A DNA stretch of 5,756 nt from a bacterium (GTDB lineage: Bacteria; UBA9089; JASEIO01). Positions 1-5,756 of the stretch are shown piece by piece (position 1 is the first letter of the stretch; every line of letters begins with the position of its first letter). The position numbers and the translations under genes are program-made. The stretch lies in the NCBI GenBank assembly GCA_030017475.1, contig JASEIO010000021.1:3548-9303 (forward strand), read 5' to 3'. The notes beneath the pieces are model-generated. The model saw only the letters and a list, made by a program, of their open reading frames with translations, was not told where the DNA came from and ran no database searches.

Positions 1-2062
1 AACCAACAATTAGATCCTTTCTTCCATCCTCATTCCAATCACAGACAAAAGGAGATGCATTTTCCCCTACATCAATACTAAAAGTGTCTCTCTCAACAAA
101 TCTTTTGGTTTTTCCTTTATATACCCCTTGATAATAATGTATACCCCCATCCTCTCCACCAATAAGCAAATCAAGCACTTCATCTCCATTCCAATCCACT
201 ATAGAAGGACGGGAGTTGAATCTACCTTTCTGGATTACGGTCAGATATTCACCATTTATCATTTTTAATCTTCTCCCCATGGAGTCAAATGAAACCCTCT
301 CTTTACCAATGAATGAAGGATGAGAATCCGTACCTACATTCTTGAGATAGGTTATCGCCCTACAACCAATCTTTACCTTCGATGATCCTCTTAGCACAGT
401 AAATGAAGGAATCTGCCTTTTTTCTCTCAAGGTCTTGATTAGGTTTATCATAGAATCATGTTCCCATGCCTCTGGATCTTCAAAATGAAACTGACAAGAG
501 AATCCTGGTCTCCCATATGGACCATATACCTTTTGGATAGAAAAACCATACCTTTCTTTAGCCAAGAAATCAAGCCAAAGATTTCGAACAAGATAATTCA
601 AGGTAGCATAACCAAAATGAAATCCTTTGGCTTTAGAATCTGGGTATCCTAAATCAAATCTAGTCAAATATCTTCCTCTATTTGGAAGATTATTTACAGT
701 CCACAAGACCCATCCCTTTTCATATCTATTAATAGAAAGCAAGGTATAACTACCTGAATTAACAAGAGATATAGCTGTGCTTGGTATGGCTCCCTTTTTC
801 AGATTGGGTAGGCGTAAATTTTTAGAATGTACCTTATCCTTCCTTGAAGCCTCAAACTCAACGCTTGAGATTTTCCAAAGCGATTGAAACTTTTTGAATT
901 TATGCGGAACCTCAGGTAAGGTAAATTCTTGATTCCGTAAGTCAACAATCTCTATGGTAGAAAGACCTAAAAACGGAAGGGTAAACAATTCACAAAAATC
1001 CTCTTCCAAAAAAAGTGCCCCTCCATCTTTGACATATTCTTTTAATGCACTGGCAATCTTATACTTATTCTTGGTATTGATTAAACTTATATCTGGATAG
1101 ATTAGATCATATCTATCTAAGTTCTCAAACTCTACCAAATCACTTGATATAGCTCTTACCCGTGTATTTAAATACAAACTTTGTCGATAATCTTGCAAGA
1201 CCTCTAAATAACTTGAGGTTCCACTCACATAGATTATAAGTACATCCATTTGATAGGTATCCTTTTTGGAAAGTGCTTTTCTAACCTTTCCTTCAACCCC
1301 CAGTACTTCTTTAGCAGGCTTAGCTACATCTGCTGCGGGCTTCTCTTTCAATTCCTTCTTATCACTCTCTACCTTCTTATTTTCTATCCTTTCCTGCTGC
1401 AATTCGTGAATAAGTTTATCCACCTCTTTCTTCACCTCTTCCATCTCCTTCCTTTTCACCCTCTCTTTATCCAACTCCTTAGTAAGCGAAGCCACTTTTA
1501 CATTTAACCTTTCTATATCCTTCTTTAGCTCCTGTTTTTCCTGCTCTATCCTTTCCCTTTTTATTATCTCCTGTTCTCTTCTTATCCTTTCCTGATTCAA
1601 TTCTTCTTTGAGCCTATGGATTTCTCCCCTTGTCCCTCCTTCTTCTATCTTACCTATCCTTTCCAATTCCTCTATTCTTTTCTCTCCTTTCTCTATCTCT
1701 TTTGTAAGTTTAAGTATCTCTTCTTTTAAAATACCTATATCTCGCATCCCTTCTTTTATCCTCATCAAACCTTCAACAAGGCGAGTCACATCCTCCTTTG
1801 CCTTTTTCAATTTAATCTCTCCACCGTCTATTCCTTCAATAATTGTAATAATATCCGAAGTTAACTTCTCCATCTCTTCCCTTTTCCTTTTTTCTTCGTA
1901 TAACCTTCTCGATATCTCCGAAATCTTCCCCTTTAATTCTTCCAGTCTCTCTTTCTCCCTTAATTCAGAAGTTTGACTCACTACAATACTATGGCTTAGC
2001 CATAATAGGATTGATCCAAAAAGTGGTATCAGAATGAATCTAAACCAATTTCCTGGCTTCAT
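1..2062 (-). CDS. Secreted or membrane-anchored coiled-coil protein with GATase1-like domain and FG-GAP/VCBS repeats (3' end outside window)
   Basis: I do not recognise this as a named gene. The frame is open for 687 codons from ATG at 2062 to the window edge without a stop. Residues 9-28 are hydrophobic (signal peptide or anchor, no lipobox), so the protein probably acts outside the cytoplasm. Residues about 33-240 are Lys/Glu/Arg-rich coiled coil. A Pro/Ala linker follows, then from M272 (DVLIIYVSG) a domain resembling class I glutamine amidotransferase/ThuA-type folds, including YDLIYPDI and LKEYVKDGGALFLEED. I see no GxCxG-type nucleophile. Residues 524-545 (FHFEDP and following) resemble the start of a NodB polysaccharide deacetylase. 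The C-terminus carries FG-GAP/VCBS calcium loops: D623-W-N-G-D-E-V-L-D and D675-W-N-E-D-G-R-K-D, 52 residues apart. NVGT at 575-578 probably belongs to the end of an earlier repeat. The start is chosen for its ribosome binding site and signal sequence. It lies 25 bases after hemA with no terminator between, so co-transcription is likely. Its role could be envelope or surface-polysaccharide related; that is inference. Confidence 0.85.
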   Translation of the reverse strand, partial: MKPGNWFRFILIPLFGSILLWLSHSIVVSQTSELREKERLEELKGKISEISRRLYEEKRKREEMEKLTSDIITIIEGIDGGEIKLKKAKEDVTRLVEGLMRIKEGMRDIGILKEEILKLTKEIEKGEKRIEELERIGKIEEGGTRGEIHRLKEELNQERIRREQEIIKRERIEQEKQELKKDIERLNVKVASLTKELDKERVKRKEMEEVKKEVDKLIHELQQERIENKKVESDKKELKEKPAADVAKPAKEVLGVEGKVRKALSKKDTYQMDVLIIYVSGTSSYLEVLQDYRQSLYLNTRVRAISSDLVEFENLDRYDLIYPDISLINTKNKYKIASALKEYVKDGGALFLEEDFCELFTLPFLGLSTIEIVDLRNQEFTLPEVPHKFKKFQSLWKISSVEFEASRKDKVHSKNLRLPNLKKGAIPSTAISLVNSGSYTLLSINRYEKGWVLWTVNNLPNRGRYLTRFDLGYPDSKAKGFHFGYATLNYLVRNLWLDFLAKERYGFSIQKVYGPYGRPGFSCQFHFEDPEAWEHDSMINLIKTLREKRQIPSFTVLRGSSKVKIGCRAITYLKNVGTDSHPSFIGKERVSFDSMGRRLKMINGEYLTVIQKGRFNSRPSIVDWNGDEVLDLLIGGEDGGIHYYQGVYKGKTKRFVERDTFSIDVGENASPFVCDWNEDGRKDLIVG
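1445..1495 (-). repeat. Coiled-coil block shared with the export gene, copy 1
   Basis: Residues 190-206 of the FG-GAP gene read VASLTKELDKERVKRKE. Copy 2 (5640-5690) reads VASLTKELEEERRKRAE, so 13 of 17 residues match by eye. By hand count about 37 of 51 bases match, with many differences at third codon positions, so the similarity is mainly at protein level. Confidence 0.6.
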
Positions 2063-2067
2063 TTCTA

Positions 2068-2073
2068 TTCCTT
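2068..2073 (-). promoter_or_regulatory. Ribosome binding site of the coiled-coil/FG-GAP gene
   Basis: AAGGAA on the minus strand lies 5 bases before the ATG at 2062. This supports that ATG as the true start and shows that the gene can be translated independently of hemA, whose stop is 25 bases upstream. Confidence 0.7.
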
Positions 2074-2087
2074 AAACAAACTTACGG

Positions 2088-3356
2088 TTATTCCTTTAAT
2101 CTAAAAAGGTCTTGAAATGTCTCTTTATATATATGACCATTGTCTGTTTCAGCCCTTTTCTTCAACTGACTTATAGGGGATGCAATAATCTTATTAACTA
2201 TTATCCGTGTTAAATAATCGATCCTTTCTCTATCCTCTGGAGTTACTGACTTCAATTTGTTAATAACCTTATTTAACGCACCTTTCCTAATGTACTCCAT
2301 TTTATCCCTTAAGCTCAAGATTGTGGGAACAATGTCAAGGGACCTATACCAGGATAATACCTTCCGCAGTTCTTCTGAAAGGATTTTTTCTGCAGTCTTG
2401 ATTTCTTTACTCCGCTCCCTTGTTTTTTTCTCTACCACCATTTTCAGGTCATCAATATCATATAGGTAAACACCATCAATTAAACCTACATCTGGATCTA
2501 TATCCCTTGGGAAGGCGATGTCAATAAGGATTATGGGCTGATAATCCCTGGCTTCCATTACCCTGGATACATCTTCTGATTTGATTATAATGGATGAGGC
2601 AAATGTTGAGCTAATAACAATATCCGTATCCTTCATAAAGCGAAATGTCTCATCAAACGGAATGGCTTGTCCATTAAATTCTTTGGCCAGCTCTACAGCC
2701 TTCTCATAGGTCCTATTAGAGATATATATCATCTTTATACCATTCTCAATCAAATGCTTGGCAGCCAATTCACTCATTTTCCCTGCCCCTATAAGGAGAG
2801 CCTTTCTTTTCTTTAAATCCCGAAAGAACTCCTTAGCCAACTCCACTGCAACAAAGCTTATGGAAACGGCTCCTTTACTAATATGCGATTCTTCTCTAAC
2901 TCGTTTTGCTATATTTATCGCCTTTTGAAATAGGGTATTAAGAGTTGAATCTGTGACCTTTAGGCGAAGGGCCTGGTTATAGGCATCTTTAAATTGACAA
3001 AGAACCTGTGGTTCTCCAATTACCAAAGAGTCTAAGCTTGATGGAACCTTCAATAGATGTTCGATAGCAATTTCCCCTTTCATTATATATAGATATTCAT
3101 CTAAACCATTCTCTTCGAGTTTATGATAATCTGCAAGGAATTCCTTTATCTCCTTTGTGGCCCTTTCAATATCATTAGTACTCACATACATCTCAACTCG
3201 ATTACAAGTAGAAAGGATTACACATCCCTTTATTGTCTCATATTCCCGGAGCCTATTTAAACCAGTTATAAGGGAATCCTTAGGAAAGGAGATCCTTTCC
3301 CTAATCTCCACTGGTGCACTTTTGTGATTTATACCAACTAATAGTATCTCCTTCAT
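2088..3356 (-). CDS. hemA: Glutamyl-tRNA reductase (HemA)
   Basis: HemA reduces glutamyl-tRNA(Glu) with NADPH to glutamate-1-semialdehyde, the first committed step of C5-pathway tetrapyrrole synthesis in the cytoplasm. The protein is 422 residues, a normal family length. The N-terminal catalytic domain starts MKEILLVGINHKSAPVEIRE and carries the STCNR motif with the catalytic cysteine at C51, which forms the thioester. H100, then LDSLVIGEPQVL (108-119), is the conserved core stretch. The NADPH-binding domain has the glycine loop LIGAGKM (188-194). A long helix and a C-terminal dimerisation domain follow (about 310-415). Minor departures from what I remember as typical are Cys at 120, where Gly is common (QILGQ), and IIASP near the C-terminus, where LLHxP is common. 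The ATG directly follows the hemL stop with no gap, so translational coupling is expected. All key residues are present and I see no disruption. Confidence 0.97.
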   Translation of the reverse strand: MKEILLVGINHKSAPVEIRERISFPKDSLITGLNRLREYETIKGCVILSTCNRVEMYVSTNDIERATKEIKEFLADYHKLEENGLDEYLYIMKGEIAIEHLLKVPSSLDSLVIGEPQVLCQFKDAYNQALRLKVTDSTLNTLFQKAINIAKRVREESHISKGAVSISFVAVELAKEFFRDLKKRKALLIGAGKMSELAAKHLIENGIKMIYISNRTYEKAVELAKEFNGQAIPFDETFRFMKDTDIVISSTFASSIIIKSEDVSRVMEARDYQPIILIDIAFPRDIDPDVGLIDGVYLYDIDDLKMVVEKKTRERSKEIKTAEKILSEELRKVLSWYRSLDIVPTILSLRDKMEYIRKGALNKVINKLKSVTPEDRERIDYLTRIIVNKIIASPISQLKKRAETDNGHIYKETFQDLFRLKE

Positions 3357-4643
3357 CTAACCACCTATCTTCTTTAATGTCTCATAACTCGCCTTAATGG
3401 TCTGCTCAATATCATCCATTGAATGTGCGGTTGATACAAACATAGTTTCAAATTGTGATGGTGCTAAATAGATACCTTTATCTAACATACCTCTAAAATA
3501 AGCAGCATATTTTTCAGTATCTGAACTCTTTGCACTTACATAATCAATAACATCCTTTGGAGTAAAAAAACCACATAACATTGAGCCAACTCGAGTGAAT
3601 CTAATGCAGGCTTTAGCTTCTTTGGCACTCTTTGCTAAACCTTCATATAAAGCACTGGATCTTTCTTCAAGTTCTTCATATATACCAGATTGAGAAAGTA
3701 ATTTTAGTGTCGTTATACCAGCGCTTACGGAAATTGGATTGCCAGATAGTGTGCCTGCTTGATAGACTTCTCCCTCTGGTGAGATATATTGCATAATCTC
3801 TCTTTTACCACCATATGCTCCAATTGGCAATCCACCCCCGATGATCTTACCCAGGCATGTTAAATCAGGCAGCACTCCATATAATTCTTGGGCACCCCCA
3901 TAGGATACCCTAAATCCAGTGATAATCTCATCAAAGATTAATACAATATCATATCTCCGCGTAATTTCACGAAGACCTTCTAAAAATCCAGGCTTTGGCG
4001 GAACAACACCCATATTTCCTGCTACTGGTTCAATAATAACACAAGCTATTTCGCGATGATTTTTCTCAATAGTTCTCCTTAGGCATTCAAGGTCATTATA
4101 TGGTAACGTTATAGTATGGCGAACAAAGTCCAGAGGAACACCAAGACTATTAGGAACTCCTAAGGTTGTAGCTCCTGATCCTGCCTTTACAAGTAAACTA
4201 TCCGAATGACCATGATAACATCCTTCAAATTTGATAATCTTATCTCGCCTGGTATAACCTCTTGCCAGTCTTATAGCACTCATTGTTGCTTCAGTCCCAG
4301 AGTTTACTAACCTAACTAATTCAATTGAAGGTACAGCATTTACTATCATTTCAGCTAATGTGATCTCATTCTCAGTTGGGGCTCCAAAACTTGTACCTTG
4401 TTCTACAACCTCTTTTATTGCACTAACTACCTCTTGGCGGGCATGTCCTAATATCAATGGACCCCATGAACAAACGTAATCTATATACTCCCTATCTGAA
4501 ACATCATAGATATGCGAACCCTTTCCTCTTTTAATAAATATAGGATCTCTTCCAACTGCCTTAAATGCTCGAACCGGTGAATTAACTCCACCTGGTATGT
4601 AATCCTTTGCTTTCTCAAACAGTTCCTTTGATCTTTTCTCCAT
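3357..4643 (-). CDS. hemL: Glutamate-1-semialdehyde 2,1-aminomutase (HemL)
   Basis: HemL is a pyridoxal-phosphate enzyme that isomerises glutamate-1-semialdehyde to 5-aminolevulinate, the step after HemA. From ATG at 4643 the protein is 428 residues, the usual length, and begins [27 protein letters not shown], the family's typical N-terminus. Hallmarks in order are [10 protein letters not shown] (59-68), NSGTEA (114-119, cofactor phosphate binding), CYHGHSD (142-148), FDEIITGFR (237-245, with D238 contacting the pyridine nitrogen), [16 protein letters not shown] with the PLP-binding lysine at K266, and the AGTLSGNP motif. An in-frame TTG 37 codons upstream (4754) is rejected: the extension is hydrophobic non-family sequence encoded by an inverted repeat, and the ATG has its own ribosome binding site. 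The gene is first of the hemL-hemA pair and ends with TAG directly before the hemA ATG. The enzyme appears intact. Confidence 0.97.
   Translation of the reverse strand: MEKRSKELFEKAKDYIPGGVNSPVRAFKAVGRDPIFIKRGKGSHIYDVSDREYIDYVCSWGPLILGHARQEVVSAIKEVVEQGTSFGAPTENEITLAEMIVNAVPSIELVRLVNSGTEATMSAIRLARGYTRRDKIIKFEGCYHGHSDSLLVKAGSGATTLGVPNSLGVPLDFVRHTITLPYNDLECLRRTIEKNHREIACVIIEPVAGNMGVVPPKPGFLEGLREITRRYDIVLIFDEIITGFRVSYGGAQELYGVLPDLTCLGKIIGGGLPIGAYGGKREIMQYISPEGEVYQAGTLSGNPISVSAGITTLKLLSQSGIYEELEERSSALYEGLAKSAKEAKACIRFTRVGSMLCGFFTPKDVIDYVSAKSSDTEKYAAYFRGMLDKGIYLAPSQFETMFVSTAHSMDDIEQTIKASYETLKKIGG
3361..3366 (-). promoter_or_regulatory. Ribosome binding site of hemA, inside the end of hemL
   Basis: AGGTGG on the minus strand lies in the last codons of hemL (the Ile-Gly-Gly end), 4 bases before the hemA ATG at 3356. 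Ribosomes finishing hemL would sit on or next to this site, so it supports coupled translation and confirms the hemA start. Confidence 0.7.
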
Positions 4644-4650
4644 ATCAATC

Positions 4651-4658
4651 TTTCCTTT
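4651..4658 (-). promoter_or_regulatory. Ribosome binding site of hemL
   Basis: AAAGGAAA on the minus strand has its AGGA core 9 bases before the ATG at 4643. It decides the start of hemL in favour of this ATG over the in-frame TTG at 4754. Confidence 0.7.
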
Positions 4659-4685
4659 AGAATTGCTGAACAGTCTCTCTTTAAG

Positions 4686-4797
4686 AAAAAAACGACCACA
4701 GAAAAAACAAGGTACACAGAGGATATCTATCTTGTGAATTATTATCCAAATCAATACCTCTCTCTGTAACCAATGTCACTCTGTGGTTTTTTAAAAA
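4686..4797 (-). repeat. Imperfect inverted repeat between the export gene and hemL
   Basis: On the plus strand, CCACAGA (4696-4702) with an A7 tract before it pairs with TCTGTGG (4780-4786) followed by T6. Further in, ACAGAG (4716-4721) pairs with CTCTGT (4762-4767), leaving a loop of about 40 bases. The arms also resemble each other as CCACAGA-n-ACA-n-GGT-n-ACAGAGG, with mismatches. Read on the transcribed minus strand, the hairpin ends in TCTGTGGTCG followed by seven T, so it could end transcription after the export gene or only dampen it. The outer arm overlaps the export gene's TAA (4791-4793). The CCACAGAG/ACACAGAGG wording is, from memory, like dispersed intergenic repeats in some environmental bacterial genomes. 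It could be such a repeat, a terminator, or both. Confidence 0.6.
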
Positions 4798-5756
4798 GGG
4801 GCTTCTTGAATAACGATAAGGTCATCTGGTTTTAACAAGATATTTTCCCTTTTATCCCCTTTACGCATAAATCTATCGTAATTTACCAAGATAACCTCTC
4901 GTTTCCCTCTTTCCTCCCTTACAACTTTGATCTTATTCAATATGGCCTTATCGGTAACACCACCTGCCATAGCAATAGCCTGCATAATAGTCATATTCTC
5001 ATGATATCGGTATAGCCCAGGTCTATGCACCCCTCCTAAAACACAGATAGAGATTTTAGGTGGCAGGTCTTTTTCAGCCTCCATAGTTACAGTTACTTGT
5101 GGATCAACTATATAATCCTTTCCCAACTTATAGGTAATTATCTCTGCCAATCTTTCAACTGTTAACCCTAAAACATAAATCTCCCCTATTAAAGGGAAGG
5201 TTATCACTCCTTCTTGAGAGACAATTACAGTTTTAGTTAAGTCATCGTGTCCTTTTACTACAATTTGGATCCTATCTCCAGGAGATAAACCAACCCATTC
5301 TTCGGAAGGGGGAACTTTAGGTACATCGTGTTCTGTTGGTTTTGGCCTTGTCTCTTTTTCCTTTGGCATTTTTTTAGCCATCTCGATAGCCTCGTCCCTT
5401 TCTCTTTCTGCCTTCTCCCTTCTCTTTCTTTCCTCCCCTAACAACTTAGTAAGCGTATCAATCTCCCTCTCTGCCTTTTTTAATTTCTCTTCTACTCCTC
5501 TCTCTACTTCCTCTTTTTCATACACCTCTAACCTTTTACTAAGCTCCGAAATTTCTTTCTTTGCATCTTTTATCTCCCTATCAAACTTTTTGGTAAGTGA
5601 AACCACCTCTAATTTTGCCTTTTCTGCCTCTTTTACTGCCTCAGCCCTCTTCCTTCTCTCTTCCTCTAATTCTTTAGTAAGTGAAGCAACTTCTTTTGTT
5701 TTCCCCTCTTCTAATCTTTCAGTAATTGATGCAATCTTCTCTCTAAGGTTTTTTAT
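4791..5756 (-). CDS. Coiled-coil polysaccharide export protein with Poly_export and SLBB domains (5' end outside window)
   Basis: The frame is open from the window edge to TAA at 4791, giving 321 visible residues. The family (Wza/KpsD/BexD-like) forms outer-membrane channels for capsule or exopolysaccharide. Residues 1-130 are highly charged coiled coil with recurring SLTK-like phrases. A Pro/Glu linker follows (about 131-152). The Poly_export domain begins GLSPGDRIQIVVKG (157-169) and includes VIVSQEGVITFPLIGEIYV and DPQVTVTM. An SLBB domain follows from about 235 (CVLGGVHRPGLYRY, then MQAIAMAGGVTD) and ends LLKPDDLIVIQEAPF, a typical C-terminus. The GTG at 5606 is not a credible start, because coiled coil continues in frame for 50 codons upstream to the edge. 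Whether it has a lipoprotein signal cannot be seen. Long N-terminal coiled coil is unusual for this family, whose Poly_export domain normally sits near the signal peptide. It shares a coiled-coil block with the gene at 1-2062. Confidence 0.9.
   Translation of the reverse strand: MKNLREKIASITERLEEGKTKEVASLTKELEEERRKRAEAVKEAEKAKLEVVSLTKKFDREIKDAKKEISELSKRLEVYEKEEVERGVEEKLKKAEREIDTLTKLLGEERKRREKAERERDEAIEMAKKMPKEKETRPKPTEHDVPKVPPSEEWVGLSPGDRIQIVVKGHDDLTKTVIVSQEGVITFPLIGEIYVLGLTVERLAEIITYKLGKDYIVDPQVTVTMEAEKDLPPKISICVLGGVHRPGLYRYHENMTIMQAIAMAGGVTDKAILNKIKVVREERGKREVILVNYDRFMRKGDKRENILLKPDDLIVIQEAPF
5640..5690 (-). repeat. Coiled-coil block shared with the FG-GAP gene, copy 2
   Basis: This block is VASLTKELEEERRKRAE in the export protein. 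Weaker versions recur in the same protein: ASITERL before it, then VSLTKKF, SELSKRL and DTLTKLL after it, at spacings of roughly 15-30 residues. This suggests internal duplication of a coiled-coil unit. Confidence 0.6.

Noticed and set aside
458-1976. Open frames on the plus strand at 458-652, 1250-1507 and 1608-1976
   Set aside because: They are antisense to the long minus-strand gene. Their Ser/Phe/Leu/Ile-rich products are what the reverse of Lys/Glu coiled-coil codons gives, and none resembles a known protein.
1300-1980. Pyrimidine-rich plus strand as a possible non-coding repeat array
   Set aside because: It is explained by Lys/Glu/Arg codons of the coiled coil on the minus strand; the frame stays open throughout.
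2063-2087. Terminator between hemA and the downstream gene
   Set aside because: The 25-base gap has no inverted repeat followed by a T tract on the minus strand.
2257-2469. Plus-strand open frame inside hemA
   Set aside because: It is antisense to a well-conserved gene and its product has no family likeness.
4481-4717. Second minus-strand frame overlapping the start of hemL
   Set aside because: It is an out-of-frame shadow of hemL and part of the inverted repeat.
4644-4754. In-frame N-terminal extension of hemL from TTG at 4754
   Set aside because: It adds 37 hydrophobic, Cys-rich residues encoded by the inverted repeat. The ATG at 4643 has a ribosome binding site and gives the normal HemL length and N-terminus.
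4735-4765. Possible promoter for hemL (GATAAT on the minus strand near 4740)
   Set aside because: The -10-like box is fair, but no -35 at 16-18 bases has more than a few matching bases, and AT-rich loops give such boxes by chance.
5604-5606. GTG as start of the export protein
   Set aside because: The same coiled coil continues in frame for 50 more codons to the window edge, so the true start lies outside.

Overview
The window is AT-rich, and every gene I can support lies on the minus strand, read from high to low coordinates. The order is: 3' part of a coiled-coil polysaccharide-export protein gene (runs off the right edge), then hemL, hemA, and a long gene for a secreted or membrane-anchored coiled-coil protein with FG-GAP/VCBS repeats (runs off the left edge). 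The export protein (Poly_export plus SLBB domains) points to a Gram-negative-type envelope. HemA plus HemL means tetrapyrroles are made by the C5 (glutamyl-tRNA) route. AT-rich coding, Lys/Glu-rich coiled-coil proteins and VCBS-repeat proteins would fit an uncultured environmental lineage, for example an Omnitrophota- or Planctomycetota-like bacterium. That placement is a guess; the sequence names no species.

Right part (4791-5756): the visible 321 residues are about 130 residues of charged coiled coil, a proline-rich linker, a Poly_export domain and an SLBB domain. No start codon for it is visible. Between it and hemL lies a gap of about 150 bases that holds an imperfect inverted repeat (CCACAGA...TCTGTGG with A and T tracts). 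The repeat overlaps the export gene's stop codon.

Centre (2088-4643): hemL and hemA are complete and of normal length. The hemL TAG is followed directly by the hemA ATG, and hemA's ribosome binding site lies inside the end of hemL, so the two are almost certainly translationally coupled. Together they turn glutamyl-tRNA(Glu) into 5-aminolevulinate, passing the unstable glutamate-1-semialdehyde from HemA to HemL. hemB, hemC and hemD are not in the window.

Left part (1-2062): starting 25 bases after hemA, with its own ribosome binding site, an open frame of 687 codons continues off the edge. It encodes an N-terminal hydrophobic signal/anchor, about 200 residues of coiled coil, a domain resembling the class I glutamine amidotransferase/ThuA fold, a short stretch resembling the start of a polysaccharide deacetylase, and FG-GAP-type calcium-loop repeats. 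It shares a nearly identical coiled-coil block (VASLTKEL..ER.KR.E) with the export protein on the other side of hemL-hemA. The two envelope genes may therefore be related in origin or function, with the heme genes lying between them.

No tRNA, rRNA, CRISPR array, transposase or convincing promoter was seen. There is no gene-free stretch over 300 bases.
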